Shown one piece after another: positions 8,464 through 16,709 of a stretch of 64,000 nt of DNA. The translations under genes and the position numbers were made by a program. The DNA is from Streptomyces liliiviolaceus (GTDB lineage: Bacteria > Actinomycetota > Actinomycetes > Streptomycetales > Streptomycetaceae), in the NCBI RefSeq assembly GCF_018070025.1, contig NZ_JAGPYQ010000001.1, positions 4,216,001-4,280,000 on the forward strand, read 5' to 3'. Positions within the stretch are counted from its first letter, which is position 1. The number at the start of each line of letters is the position of its first letter. The notes below the pieces were generated by a model. The model searched no databases. It saw nothing but the letters and a program-made list of their open reading frames with translations, and was not told the origin of the DNA.

Positions 8464-9282
8464 ATGTCTGCACGCCCGGAGCTCGCCCATCCCGGAGGCG
8501 ACGCCATCGCGGCCGTCATGGGCCGCGCCTTGCACGCGCGGACCGTGTTGTTCCCGGCCCTCGGCGAGGGGAGTCACGAGCTCAGCATCATCGCCGAGCG
8601 GACGGACGGCACGAAGGTGAGCGCCGACCTGCACGTGTCCGTCGAGCCGGGTTCGTGGCGCGTGGATCATTCCGCTGAGGAGTGCGTGCCGTTCTTCGTG
8701 CTGCTGGCGTTCGCCCTGGAGAACAGCATCGTGCGTGAGGCCGTCCTGGTCGCCACAGCCGCCGACGCGGGCATCCGCGCGTGCGGGTGGGACGTACGGG
8801 TCAGATGGCTGCACCTCATTGGCCCGGCCGAACTCCAGAAGCCCGTCACGGTTGCCGTCACCACTGGCGGCGCCGCGCCGTTCGTGGTCTGTCACGCCCT
8901 CGTGCTGCGCCGCCCCCAGGGGATCGCCGAGGAGCGCTCATGGGTGAGAGGCCCATCGTCACGTCGGACGCCGAGTCCGTTTCCGCATGACCGAGCAAGT
9001 CAACGGCCGCTCACTCAGCGGGAAGTTCTTCAACATGCACGGCCGCCGCTACGCGGACTGTCCCTGTGGCCGCCGTCCCAGCCTGACCGACCGGGGCAAC
9101 CTCCGCTGACACAAGCCGCCGAAGGAGTAACCCCACCGACGCCGTCCATGCCCCTCCCCGGTACGGGGGCGTGGACGACCGCCCCGGCCAGCGCGCGCCA
9201 CTGGTCGACTGCCGCCTCGCCCTCACTTCCCTCTCCGGCGAGCGCGAGGCGGCACCCCCCAGCGCACCCGGACGAGCCCTGA
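8464..9282 (+). CDS. Hypothetical protein; C-terminal third may be run-on
   Basis: ATG 8464 lies behind a strong TAAGGAG. Residues 1-160 look like a real protein, with regular alternation of hydrophobic residues and V-P-F-F-V-L-L-A-F-A near 76. After about 8940 the frame becomes a Pro/Ser/Arg/His-rich string that looks non-natural, and a different frame holds a small cysteine-bearing reading frame (8987-9109). The stop at 9280-9282 does lie right at the next gene's ribosome site, as in a coupled pair, so I leave the full frame annotated. A frameshift near 8940 is an alternative. The family is not recognised. Confidence 0.5.
   Translation: MSARPELAHPGGDAIAAVMGRALHARTVLFPALGEGSHELSIIAERTDGTKVSADLHVSVEPGSWRVDHSAEECVPFFVLLAFALENSIVREAVLVATAADAGIRACGWDVRVRWLHLIGPAELQKPVTVAVTTGGAAPFVVCHALVLRRPQGIAEERSWVRGPSSRRTPSPFPHDRASQRPLTQREVLQHARPPLRGLSLWPPSQPDRPGQPPLTQAAEGVTPPTPSMPLPGTGAWTTAPASARHWSTAASPSLPSPASARRHPPAHPDEP
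8987..9109 (+). CDS. Possible 40-residue protein with a C-P-C motif
   Basis: ATG 8987 starts a 40-residue frame, with features R-Y-A-D-C-P-C-G-R-R, inside the doubtful tail of the gene at 8464. Both cannot be the main product. Its composition looks more protein-like than the overlapping frame, but there is no strong ribosome site. It may be a small zinc-binding protein or a chance frame. Confidence 0.35.
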   Translation: MTEQVNGRSLSGKFFNMHGRRYADCPCGRRPSLTDRGNLR

Positions 9283-9293
9283 GGAGTCGCAGC

Positions 9294-10109
9294 ATGACGA
9301 GCCCGAGGCTGACCATCGACACGCCTGCCGGTCCCGTACACGCCACTGTCAGCCCCCGCGACGGCGACGCCGTTGTGTTCGAGCTGGGCGGGGCGATGCG
9401 CGGCAGCGTGCACGTCACCGGCACCACCGACCCCCATCACTGGGACCAGTTCACCGCCGTACGCGCCTGTCTCGGTCCCGTGAACGCCTTCACCACCACC
9501 GCCCCCGACGAGGACCTCCCGCGGCTCGCACGCGGCCGCATCGGCTACTGCGGCAGCCTGACGCTCTACCGCGACCGCTTTGACTGTCCTCAGGTCTCGG
9601 TGCGTCAGCTGTCGGCCACCTCTGATAAGCCGCCGTCGGAGAAGACGGAAGTGGTGCTCACGGCCGTCCTGCGCGGGTGCGCCGAGCACGTCGCGCAGCG
9701 CGCCGATCTGCCCGCAATCCTGGAGGCCTCCCGGCAGCGCGACACCCCCGGCCTGCTGCGCTTCCTCACTTGGTCCGCCGCCTATCACCACGCCGAAGCC
9801 GTCCGTCTGGAGCGCGAAGCCCGGGCAGCGCTCCTCGCACGGAAGGCCGCCGAGGCCGCTTGGCGGACCGCCGCGCAGTGGCTCTCCCTCTCCCCACACC
9901 CGGTCCTGCTGCTGATGCTGGCCGACTGCCCCGACTCGCTGACCCGCAAGATCAGGGGCTTGCAGTGGTGGGGTCCCTACTGTGTCGACGCCGCCGCTGA
10001 AGAGCTCGAGCGCGCACGCCGCGCCCAGGCGGAAGCCGACTCCCTGCGTGCTCAGCAGGGTGGGCGTCCGCCCTGCCGCCGCGGCCTCGCCCTGCCCGAG
10101 GGTGGCTAA
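9294..10109 (+). CDS. Hypothetical protein, helical C-terminal half
   Basis: ATG 9294 follows GAGGAG and gives 271 residues (an earlier in-frame start at 9171 lacks a ribosome site). The N-terminal half has beta-rich composition. Residues 125-260 are Ala/Arg/Glu-rich helices, with E-A-V-R-L-E-R-E-A-R-A-A near 165 and a tail rich in charged residues suggesting a coiled coil. No family is recognised. It lies just before a tRNA-like gene. Confidence 0.6.
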   Translation: MTSPRLTIDTPAGPVHATVSPRDGDAVVFELGGAMRGSVHVTGTTDPHHWDQFTAVRACLGPVNAFTTTAPDEDLPRLARGRIGYCGSLTLYRDRFDCPQVSVRQLSATSDKPPSEKTEVVLTAVLRGCAEHVAQRADLPAILEASRQRDTPGLLRFLTWSAAYHHAEAVRLEREARAALLARKAAEAAWRTAAQWLSLSPHPVLLLMLADCPDSLTRKIRGLQWWGPYCVDAAAEELERARRAQAEADSLRAQQGGRPPCRRGLALPEGG

Positions 10110-10136
10110 GGGCGCTGCCCCGCAATCGAACACCGA

Positions 10137-10210
10137 GGTGCTGTAGCTCAGCTGGTAGAGCGGGGATCTCAAGAGTCCTGAGGCCGTGGGTTCGAGTCCC
10201 GCCGGCGCTA
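10137..10210 (+). tRNA. tRNA-like gene, anticodon CAA, short variable loop
   Basis: A full cloverleaf can be drawn: acceptor stem GGTGCTG (10137-10143) with CGGCGCT (10203-10209), three of its seven pairs being G-U; D-arm GCTC/GAGC; anticodon stem GGGAT/GTCCT; loop CTCAAGA with anticodon CAA (10170-10172); T-arm GTGGG-TTCGAGT-CCCGC; discriminator A10210. No CCA is encoded. CAA reads the Leu codon UUG, yet the variable region (10180-10185) is only six bases, whereas bacterial tRNA-Leu has a long variable arm. It is therefore an atypical, element-borne tRNA or a decaying one whose amino acid I cannot assign. Confidence 0.75.
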
Positions 10211-10242
10211 CTCCAACACCGTCGCGTGCACCTGGAGTTGCG

Positions 10243-10350
10243 ATGACCGACACCGTGATCGCCCCGAATCCCGAGGCACCCGCCGACGTAGCGGCTGCCG
10301 TCCTGGACGCCATCGCGGCGCAGCCCGACGTCTTCGACATGGACAACTGA
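10243..10350 (+). CDS. Small 35-residue reading frame, possibly the head of a broken gene
   Basis: ATG 10243 follows TGGAG. The peptide is acidic and Ala-rich and ends D-M-D-N before TGA 10348-10350. The DNA beyond the stop stays protein-like (A-Y-L-S-E-A-L-R-L) and then shifts into the frame of the next gene. I suspect one ancestral gene split by a nonsense change and a frameshift, but a genuine short peptide is possible. Confidence 0.4.
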   Translation: MTDTVIAPNPEAPADVAAAVLDAIAAQPDVFDMDN

Positions 10351-10439
10351 GCATACCTGTCTGAGGCCCTCCGGCTGCCTCCCGCGAGGCCTCCGCCCTG
10401 ACCTCGCTCGCGCAGGAGATTCGCGCTTCCTGGGAAGAG

Positions 10440-10880
10440 GTGGCGGGCACCGACGGGTTCCCGTTCCGCCCTCCGGCCGACGACCAGGCGATCGTGGACC
10501 TCTACTACGGTCCGGACAAGAGCCGCGGGGACGAGGGCTACACGCTGTACCCCGCCGACATCTGCCGTCACCTGCTCGCCCCCGTCAGGCTCAGGCTCTC
10601 GGACAGCGAGGATTGCGCAGAGGCGAACAGTTCGGCGGTCTTCCACCCGATGGACGGGCCCGACGACGAGAGCCTGCCCTGCGTCGAGATCGCCGGGGTG
10701 CTCGTGTTCGCCTACCTCGATGCCCACCGGGCGGCTGTACGGATATCCGTCGATCTGGACACCACCGCGCGGCAGTTGGTGCAGGCCGACGGCACGGTCC
10801 CGGTGCTGGTGGATCTCGCAGACACCACGGTGTTCGACAACGTCACCCCGCCGCCAGTCCCGTCGGAGCCCACCGGATGA
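10440..10880 (+). CDS. Hypothetical acidic protein, possibly N-terminally truncated
   Basis: The frame is open from 10365 without a good start; GTG 10440 behind GGAAGAGG gives 146 residues. The protein is acidic, with beta-type segments near L-V-F-A-Y-L-D-A-H and V-P-V-L-V-D-L. No family is recognised. The upstream in-frame sequence (A-L-T-S-L-A-Q-E-I-R-A-S-W) also looks coding, which supports an original start further upstream in the small frame at 10243. Confidence 0.5.
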   Translation: MAGTDGFPFRPPADDQAIVDLYYGPDKSRGDEGYTLYPADICRHLLAPVRLRLSDSEDCAEANSSAVFHPMDGPDDESLPCVEIAGVLVFAYLDAHRAAVRISVDLDTTARQLVQADGTVPVLVDLADTTVFDNVTPPPVPSEPTG

Positions 10881-10944
10881 AGAGCCGGTAGCCGGCGCCT
10901 GGCCCGCTGAACCGGGCTCTTGGGCAGGCAGTGCCGACAGGGGG

Positions 10945-10971
10945 TAACCAACTCCCTAGAGCCACTATTAT
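10945..10971 (+). promoter_or_regulatory. Promoter of ssb, related to the two upstream promoters
   Basis: TATTAT at 10966-10971 lies in CACTATTATT, the same context as at 6924, and a weak TAACCA at 10945 is at the right distance. The ribosome site GGAGGT follows at 10980. Confidence 0.45.
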
Positions 10972-10991
10972 TCACATTTGGAGGTGTCCGT

Positions 10992-11447
10992 ATGGCCCCG
11001 TCCGTCACACACGTGTCCGGCACCGTCACCGGAGACGTGGAAGTCCGCTTCACCGGGGACGGCATCGCCGTCTGCCGGTTCCGTCTCACCGCGACCCCCA
11101 CGCAGTGGGACACCGCCGCCCAGAAGTGGCGTGACCTGGACCCGATCCCTTACATCTGCACCGCCTGGCGCAACCTGGCCACCAACTCCACCGAATCCCT
11201 CGTCGACGGAGTCAACGTCCTGGTCAAAGGACGCATCACCGGACTCAAGAACGACTCGATCTACCTGAGCGTCGACGACCTCGGCATCAGCCTGCGCAGG
11301 CGCATCGCCTACACCGAGACCAGCCTCCCCAGCCCGATCGCCGCCCGCCCGTACACCACACCCACTGCACCGCAGCCCGCCACCACAACCCCGCCACCCG
11401 GGCGAACGGGCAGCCCACCCCCGTGGTGGGAGCGGAAGCGGGCCTAG
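10992..11447 (+). CDS. ssb: Single-stranded DNA-binding protein
   Basis: This 151-residue protein coats single-stranded DNA during replication or transfer. Residues 1-105 form the OB-fold: strands around V-S-G-T-V-T-G-D-V-E-V-R-F, F-R-L-T-A-T-P, T-A-W-R-N-L-A and V-L-V-K-G-R-I-T-G. The C-terminal 40 residues are Pro/Thr-rich and end W-W-E-R-K-R-A. The acidic tip that normally recruits partner proteins (D-D-x-P-F type) is absent and replaced by a basic one. It is a paralogue-type, element-borne SSB rather than the housekeeping copy. The ATG at 10992 follows GGAGGT. Confidence 0.9.
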   Translation: MAPSVTHVSGTVTGDVEVRFTGDGIAVCRFRLTATPTQWDTAAQKWRDLDPIPYICTAWRNLATNSTESLVDGVNVLVKGRITGLKNDSIYLSVDDLGISLRRRIAYTETSLPSPIAARPYTTPTAPQPATTTPPPGRTGSPPPWWERKRA

Positions 11448-11779
11448 AACTGGGCCTAGCCCGGCACTTCCACCACAGCGGCCGACGGTACTCCCCCCTT
11501 CCCGTCGATTCTGATCACGCTTCCCCTTCACCCGCCACGGCGCGGCACCGGTTCGCGCCGGTGCCGCGACCTGCCAGAACGAGCCGCACGCACCGCGCTC
11601 ACCGCCCACTCGTCCCCGGCCGGCTCGACGACGACCTCGCCGAGCACACCGCGGCCGAGGTGTGGGACCGGCGCGTCCGCGACGCCGTCAGGGAGCTCCT
11701 CTCCTCCTACCGGCCGCACGAGGAACTCACCCAAACAAAGCTGACCCGCCCGTTCATCATCCCGTCGGACGACAAGTGA
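11423..11779 (+). CDS. Hypothetical protein overlapping the end of ssb
   Basis: GTG 11423 starts within ssb and gives up to 118 residues. Only the last 55 (from L-V-P-G-R-L-D-D-D) have convincing composition: a helix-rich region with A-A-E-V-W-D-R-R-V-R-D-A-V-R-E-L-L. The N-terminal half is Arg/Pro/His-rich and may be untranslated, with the real start unclear. The family is unknown. Confidence 0.4.
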   Translation: MVGAEAGLELGLARHFHHSGRRYSPLPVDSDHASPSPATARHRFAPVPRPARTSRTHRAHRPLVPGRLDDDLAEHTAAEVWDRRVRDAVRELLSSYRPHEELTQTKLTRPFIIPSDDK

Positions 11780-12704
11780 CCCACTGCCCTCGCCGACCGG
11801 GGACCCGCCCCGCTGGGCCTGCGGGCCCGCGGCCGCGAACGGCTGCCCTGGCCGATCGGCAGTGCCGTCGCCATGACCGGAAACCGGATCCCATCGAACA
11901 GACCATCCCCCGCGCCCACAATTTCGCCACCGCCCTCACCAAGGCCCGATCACACGGTCACCGCCATGCCCGCCCACGGCATCGACTCCATCACCCATCA
12001 CACCGCCGCCGGGACAGACGCCGCATCCCTCACCGCCCCGCCGCACGGCCTGGACGGCACCCACCCCCACACGCACACCCCGCTACCGCGTTCCATCCCC
12101 GACAACGGCAGCACCACGGTCAGCCCTCTACCCGCCCGGCACCGAAGCCAGCGGCGCCCGCCTCAGGGCCAGCACCCCATTGCTCTCCGCCCCGGCCCGC
12201 ACCGTGGTCCTCATCGAGGACCTGGACCACAGCCCCGGGAGCCGGCGACTGGGCAGGCACCTCCCTCTCTGCTCCTGTTCGCTGTGCGTCTACGCATCCG
12301 CCGGGACCTCCTGCTGTCCATCGGCGGCCGCGGCTCGCCGACCTGTACGCCGAAGTCGAGCAGGTACGAGGCGACAGTTTCCGCGCCGACTGGCGCATCA
12401 CCGACCTGATCCGGCACGCCAAGACCTGCGGAGCACTGAACGGGCGTCGTCTGTCTCGATGACGGACCCGAGTTCGCTGCGGTCCAGGTGCAAGTCCGCG
12501 CGGCACTGCAGGTGGAGCCCGCAAGCTCCCAGACCTGGCTCGTGACCGCGGCCGCGCCCTGTGCAACGACTGTGCCGGTCGGAGGGATAGGGCGTGGCCT
12601 GTGCGCTGAAGTCGGGCCCGGGCTCCTGCCAGCAGTCGCCTTCCCGGCGATTCCTGCAGAATCCGCCGGCATTTCTCGGACCGATCCGGAAGGTCATACT
12701 GGCC
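11780..12704 (+). other. Gene-poor stretch with decayed coding traces
   Basis: No frame here has convincing composition along its whole length. One trace is the run F-R-A-D-W-R-I-T-D-L-I-R-H near 12370-12430, which looks like the C-terminus of a lost protein. The rest is Pro/His/Thr-rich in all forward frames. I see no RNA gene or repeat. Confidence 0.5.
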
Positions 12705-13052
12705 ATGATGACGACCACCACCCAGCGCCTCCTGGACCTCGCCGCGGCTGCACCGGCCAGCCCCGACAAGGATGTGGTGCTGCTGTTTCTGACTGAGGCG
12801 AACGCCCTGCACGAGCAGGGTTTCGAGGAGCTGCGCTCCATTGTGGCGGCTCGTGTTGCTGGAATGTCGCCGGAGGTCTTGGTGGCGGTCGTGAATGGAG
12901 GGGGTCTGCCGTGCGACGCATCGCAGGATCGCGACGAGTTGGTCTCACTGCTCGCCCTTACCGAGTGGCAGATGACGCCAGCGGCTCTTGCCTACGCTGA
13001 GATGGCCGAGGCTGCCGCCCGCCGCGGTGTGTGTCTGGTCCCCGAAGGGTGA
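12705..13052 (+). CDS. Hypothetical helical protein
   Basis: ATG 12705 (or 12708) gives 115 residues; the upstream frame to 12594 has poor composition. The protein is hydrophilic and helical (L-L-D-L-A-A-A-A, V-V-L-L-F-L-T-E-A-N-A-L), with no motif recognised. It lies 124 bp before the repeated DNA-binding-module protein. Confidence 0.55.
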   Translation: MMTTTTQRLLDLAAAAPASPDKDVVLLFLTEANALHEQGFEELRSIVAARVAGMSPEVLVAVVNGGGLPCDASQDRDELVSLLALTEWQMTPAALAYAEMAEAAARRGVCLVPEG

Positions 13053-13176
13053 AGCCCGCACCCCGGGCGGGGGATTTCCGGGCAGCGAGGTGGACCCGCA
13101 TCCGAATCTTCTGTCATTATCGGAGTTGTGTGCTGGGGAGGCTGGCGCACTTGCCGACTGGACGGACGGTTCCGCG

Positions 13177-13875
13177 ATGGCCTCGTCACGTAAGCCTCGC
13201 CTGGCTGACGCTGCCGAGATCGCGGCCGAGCAGGGACTGACCTCCGCGCGAGTCACCCGCCTGTACAACACGCGAGACAGCAGCGGCTTCCCGGAAATCG
13301 CCGGCATGCGCCGGCGCGCGAGGCTGTGGGACCACGCCGAAGTCACCCGGTGGTTCGCCCAGCGGTCCCTGGCCCGACTCGGCGATCACGCATCACCCTC
13401 TCGCGACGCTGATGAACTGCTGAACGGGGCTGCTGCCTCGAAGTTTTTGGGTTACAAGAACGTCAACCAGGTCACTACCTATGTCCGCGACCACCCCGGG
13501 TACTTCCCCGACCCGGACGTCGTCGAGGAACTGGGCACCCCGGAGCGTCCCTACCGACGGTTGCTGTGGCGGGTGCAGACTCTGCTCGACTGGAAGGCCG
13601 CGCGCCCCGGGAGCGGCCGGTACGTCAGCAGCGAGCGCCCCGCGAAGGCGCTGCCCGATGTGCCGGCCGACGGTGATCCCGATGAACTCCTGGGAGCGAC
13701 TCAGGCCGCGGCGCTGCTCGGCTACAAGAGCGTCGGTTCCTTCTCCAGCAGCCTCGCCCAAGGCAACCTTCCTCTGCTGGAGACGCCCGACGCCCTCTCG
13801 GAGAAGGGCGGGCGCCGGCGGTGGACACGCAAGCGGATCCTCACGCAGGCCGCACAGCGTAGGCAGAAGAGATAA
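13177..13875 (+). CDS. DNA-binding-like protein with three repeated helix-turn-helix modules
   Basis: The 232-residue protein contains three related units: residues 8-60 (A-A-E-I-A-A-E-Q-G-L...L-W-D-H-A-E-V), 72-135 (A-A-A-S-K-F-L-G-Y-K-N-V-N-Q) and 162-220 (A-A-A-L-L-G-Y-K-S-V-G-S). Each looks like an excisionase/MerR-type winged helix (A-A-x-x-L-G-Y-x-S-V followed by R-x-W). Such proteins act as directionality factors or plasmid regulators by binding repeated DNA sites. ATG 13177 is chosen because the upstream extension is not protein-like. A CATTAT hexamer at 13115-13120 in a GGAGTT context resembles the shared promoter of the module. Confidence 0.6.
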   Translation: MASSRKPRLADAAEIAAEQGLTSARVTRLYNTRDSSGFPEIAGMRRRARLWDHAEVTRWFAQRSLARLGDHASPSRDADELLNGAAASKFLGYKNVNQVTTYVRDHPGYFPDPDVVEELGTPERPYRRLLWRVQTLLDWKAARPGSGRYVSSERPAKALPDVPADGDPDELLGATQAAALLGYKSVGSFSSSLAQGNLPLLETPDALSEKGGRRRWTRKRILTQAAQRRQKR

Positions 13876-14261
13876 GGCGCGGCGGTGCAGCGCTGACTCA
13901 CCGCCCTGTGAACGCGGCGCCTGGTGACGGGTTGTTGGTTCCTTGCGGACCGGGTGCCGCACGGTGGCCGGCATGGCGCGGCTCGCCACCGCGCCCCGCA
14001 GCAGTTTCTGCTGCTGCGGACCGGCCATCGCCTCGCCCCCCCCTGCCCGCACCGTGCTCGGCAGAACGACGCCGGATACCTTGCGCCTTTGGCCTGCTGC
14101 CCTTGCCCGTCGGCGCAGCGTCGTGGACGGGTGTTTTGGGGCGCGTCATGCAAGCGTGTCGGCTTCGTGACCATGGTCGGGGCTCCATGGTCGGGGATCT
14201 GGTCGGGGTACCCAGGTTCCCTGCTCCGCAGACGAAGCCCCACGGCTGCACGAGGACGACC
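13876..14261 (+). other. Intergenic, nothing recognised
   Basis: The 386 bp hold open frames only as extensions of the next gene, with poor codon composition. There is no clear terminator or repeat. A ribosome site (GAGG) lies at about 14252. Confidence 0.5.
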
Positions 14262-15161
14262 ATGACCAACTCCGATCTGAACGCCCCGGCCGCCGCTGCT
14301 GGGCCCCTGCGTCACCAGGTGCTGGCCGGGCTGGCCCAGCACCGCATCGCCAGCACCAACCAGCTGCACCGGATGCTGCGGCCGCAAGGCAGCCGGCAAC
14401 TGCTGTCCCGAGCCCTGACCAGACTGCGGACCGACGGCTTCGTCGACTGCACAGTGCTGCCGGATGCGAAGCACTCCCGTACCAAGGCCTGGTACCTCAC
14501 GCCGGAAGGTGCCCGCCTGACACGGGACTTGCCTGCCCTGCGAGGCCGTCCGCCCTATCCCGTCACCTCGCGCACAGCTGCCTCGCTCAGGACGCTGCAC
14601 ACACTCACCGTCGTACGCGCCCACCTGGCCTTCGCCTCAGACGCCCGGCGCCTGGGACACGAACACGGCCCCTGGGACTGGATCCCGGAAGTCTCGCACT
14701 CCATCGGCGAGGGCAACCGGCTCGTGGCCGACGCCGTCATGTACTACACCGTCGTCGAGCCCGAACGCCGCCGGAAACTGCGCGCATTCATCGAAGTGGA
14801 CCGCACCACAATGAGCAGCGAGCGCCTCGCCGCGAAGTTGATCGAGTACGCCAGACTGTTCACTTACGAGACCCAGCCCATCGGCCGCCGCAGACCGACC
14901 CCGGCAGGTCCGGCCTGGCTGCGCTGGTACCCGGTCTTCCCACGCCTCCTGTTCATCCTGACCGGCGCTCCACGGCCCAGACTGGATGATCGGATCAACG
15001 ACCTGCAGGCGATGGTCTCCCATCATCCGCTCGTCGCCTCACTGGCTCACGAAGTCCAACTCGGAGCCGCCACGCTGGAAGACATCGAACACCACGGCCC
15101 CACCCAGGCAATCTGGGTACCACTGGCCGGCGGAAGACCCTGCCCATGGACCAGCCTGTGA
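14262..15161 (+). CDS. Replication-relaxation family protein
   Basis: This 299-residue protein has an N-terminal winged helix (L-R-H-Q-V-L-A-G-L-A-Q-H-R-I, residues 16-29; R-A-L-T-R-L-R-T-D-G-F-V near 50) followed by the family core W-D-W-I-P-E-V-S-H near 145 and F-I-E-V-D-R-T-T-M-S near 186. Members are found on actinobacterial plasmids and ICEs and are thought to act in replication or relaxation of element DNA. ATG 14262 is chosen; the upstream frame is not protein-like. It supports a plasmid/ICE origin of this region. Confidence 0.8.
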   Translation: MTNSDLNAPAAAAGPLRHQVLAGLAQHRIASTNQLHRMLRPQGSRQLLSRALTRLRTDGFVDCTVLPDAKHSRTKAWYLTPEGARLTRDLPALRGRPPYPVTSRTAASLRTLHTLTVVRAHLAFASDARRLGHEHGPWDWIPEVSHSIGEGNRLVADAVMYYTVVEPERRRKLRAFIEVDRTTMSSERLAAKLIEYARLFTYETQPIGRRRPTPAGPAWLRWYPVFPRLLFILTGAPRPRLDDRINDLQAMVSHHPLVASLAHEVQLGAATLEDIEHHGPTQAIWVPLAGGRPCPWTSL

Positions 15162-15206
15162 CACTCCCCAGCAGGCACCCCCACCAACGCACCCGCTCAC
15201 AGGCTG

Positions 15207-15683
15207 TCATGCCGCAGTTGCTGCGGCCGATCCGAAGACGTCGTCGAAGCGGTGCGCCTGCTCTGTGCGCACGAGGTGGAAGGCGCCGCTGTGGTGGCGT
15301 AAGGCGTGTGCGGTGTAGTGGACGACCTCGGCCGGGGTGAGGACTTTCAGGTCGCCGAAGACGTAGTAGAGCGGGGTCGGGGCGTGGGCTGCGGTGAAGA
15401 GGAGACCGGCGGTCACGGTGTCGGCGCTGACGGCGTAGCGGTCGGTGTCGGTGCTGGGCATGCGGTCCTTGGCGTCGATGGTGATCAGGTCGGCGCCGCG
15501 GGCGGCGATCAGGTCGGGGAAGTGCCGCAGGGCGGAGCGGGTCCGGCGCAGGGCCTCGCGTATGGCGGGCGGGTAGGTGCCTTGTCCGCAGGGCTGGACG
15601 GTCCAGCCGCGGGTGCGCAGCGCGGCCGTCACCCGGCGTTCGTGCATGTCGCCTATCGTCTGGCGGTCCTGCCACTGCGTCAC
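15207..15683 (-). CDS. Small PD-(D/E)XK-like nuclease
   Basis: GTG 15683 behind GGGGGAACCAGG gives 158 residues. The core H-F-P-D-L-I-A-A-R-G-A-D-L-I-T-I-D-A-K has the order expected of a PD-(D/E)XK nuclease: a P-D followed, after a beta turn, by D-A-K. A helix with E-R-R-V (residues 15-18) precedes it, as in Holliday-junction-resolvase-like and Mrr-like folds. It is divergent from the gene at 15765. A role in element recombination or in restriction is plausible; the fold is inferred from the motif alone. Confidence 0.55.
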   Translation of the reverse strand: MTQWQDRQTIGDMHERRVTAALRTRGWTVQPCGQGTYPPAIREALRRTRSALRHFPDLIAARGADLITIDAKDRMPSTDTDRYAVSADTVTAGLLFTAAHAPTPLYYVFGDLKVLTPAEVVHYTAHALRHHSGAFHLVRTEQAHRFDDVFGSAAATAA

Positions 15684-15764
15684 CCTGGTTCCCCCTTGGG
15701 TACGTTCCGTGATCCCTGTGCGTGATACGAAGGATTCATAGTTCGTCCTACCCTCCTGGACGCT

Positions 15765-16709
15765 ATGATGCTCCTCATGGCGGCATACGTTGACCCACGC
15801 TTTCGTCCTACGCTCTGGCCCGGAACGCCCGTGCCGGCACCGGAGTTGATGCCTCTTCGCGGGGCGCGGGCCGACGGCGAGTGGATCGTCTGGACCCCGC
15901 AGATCCCTTCCCGCTCGCACACGGTCTCCGTGCCGGAGGACTTCTACCTGCGCGAGTTCATGGAGGTCGACCCCGAGGACCTCGACGCCGTGGCCGCCTT
16001 GATGCGCACATACGGACACCTCGGCGGGAGTATCGACACCGGGAGCTGGGACGTCGACGTGTACGAGCCGCTCAAGGAGCTCACCGAGCGCGACCACCCC
16101 CGCGCGCCGTTCGCCCTGCACGGCGAACTGGCCACGCTGTTCATGACGGAGGCGCAGGCGGCCGTCACCACCTGGCTGGCCCTGCGCCGCGAGGGCGGGC
16201 TCGACGCGCTCATCGAGCCCGAGGTCTCCGAGGAAGAACTGGCCCGGTGGCGTGCGGAGAACCCGGACCAGGAGGAGGTGTGGCCGCGCGACCTGGACCA
16301 CATGCGCGAGCTCGCCATGGAATTCAGGATCACCCACTTGGAGAGTGAGCTGAACGCCGCGCTGAAGCGGTTCAGTATCGGCATCGGCAGTCTGGGCGAC
16401 CGCTACCCCACCATCCTCGCCGTGGCATTTCTCCAGCTCTACAACCACCTCGCCGAGGACGCCACGATCCGTGAGTGCGCGAATGAGACCTGCCGCCGCA
16501 GCTTCGTACGCCAGCGCGGCCGCGCCGCGTACGGGCAGAACCGCACCAGCGGCATCAAGTACTGCACCCGCGAATGCGCCCGCGCCCAGGCCCAGCGCGA
16601 ACACCGCCGGCGCCGCAAACAGCAGACCCCGCCCCTCCAGCAGCCACCGGCCGACAACCCTGCGCCGCAGGACGGCCCCAAGCCCGTCGGCCAGGCGGGA
16701 GCTGAGTGA
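15765..16709 (+). CDS. Zinc-finger protein, CGNR-like C-terminus
   Basis: The protein has 314 residues (ATG 15777 is an alternative start). Residues 1-230 are an acidic, mostly helical domain. The end contains [13 protein letters not shown] (near 237) and I-K-Y-C-T-R-E-C-A (near 263), four cysteines spaced like the CGNR/ABATE-type zinc finger that binds DNA, followed by an Arg/Gln/Pro-rich tail. Its stop overlaps the start of the helicase remnant by 1 nt (TGATG), so the two were translated together. It probably served as DNA-binding partner or regulator of the helicase. Confidence 0.65.
   Translation: MMLLMAAYVDPRFRPTLWPGTPVPAPELMPLRGARADGEWIVWTPQIPSRSHTVSVPEDFYLREFMEVDPEDLDAVAALMRTYGHLGGSIDTGSWDVDVYEPLKELTERDHPRAPFALHGELATLFMTEAQAAVTTWLALRREGGLDALIEPEVSEEELARWRAENPDQEEVWPRDLDHMRELAMEFRITHLESELNAALKRFSIGIGSLGDRYPTILAVAFLQLYNHLAEDATIRECANETCRRSFVRQRGRAAYGQNRTSGIKYCTRECARAQAQREHRRRRKQQTPPLQQPPADNPAPQDGPKPVGQAGAE

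Noticed and set aside
15684..16604. N-terminal extension of the minus-strand nuclease gene
   Set aside because: It is antisense to the zinc-finger gene; GTG 15683 has a good ribosome site and starts the conserved part.
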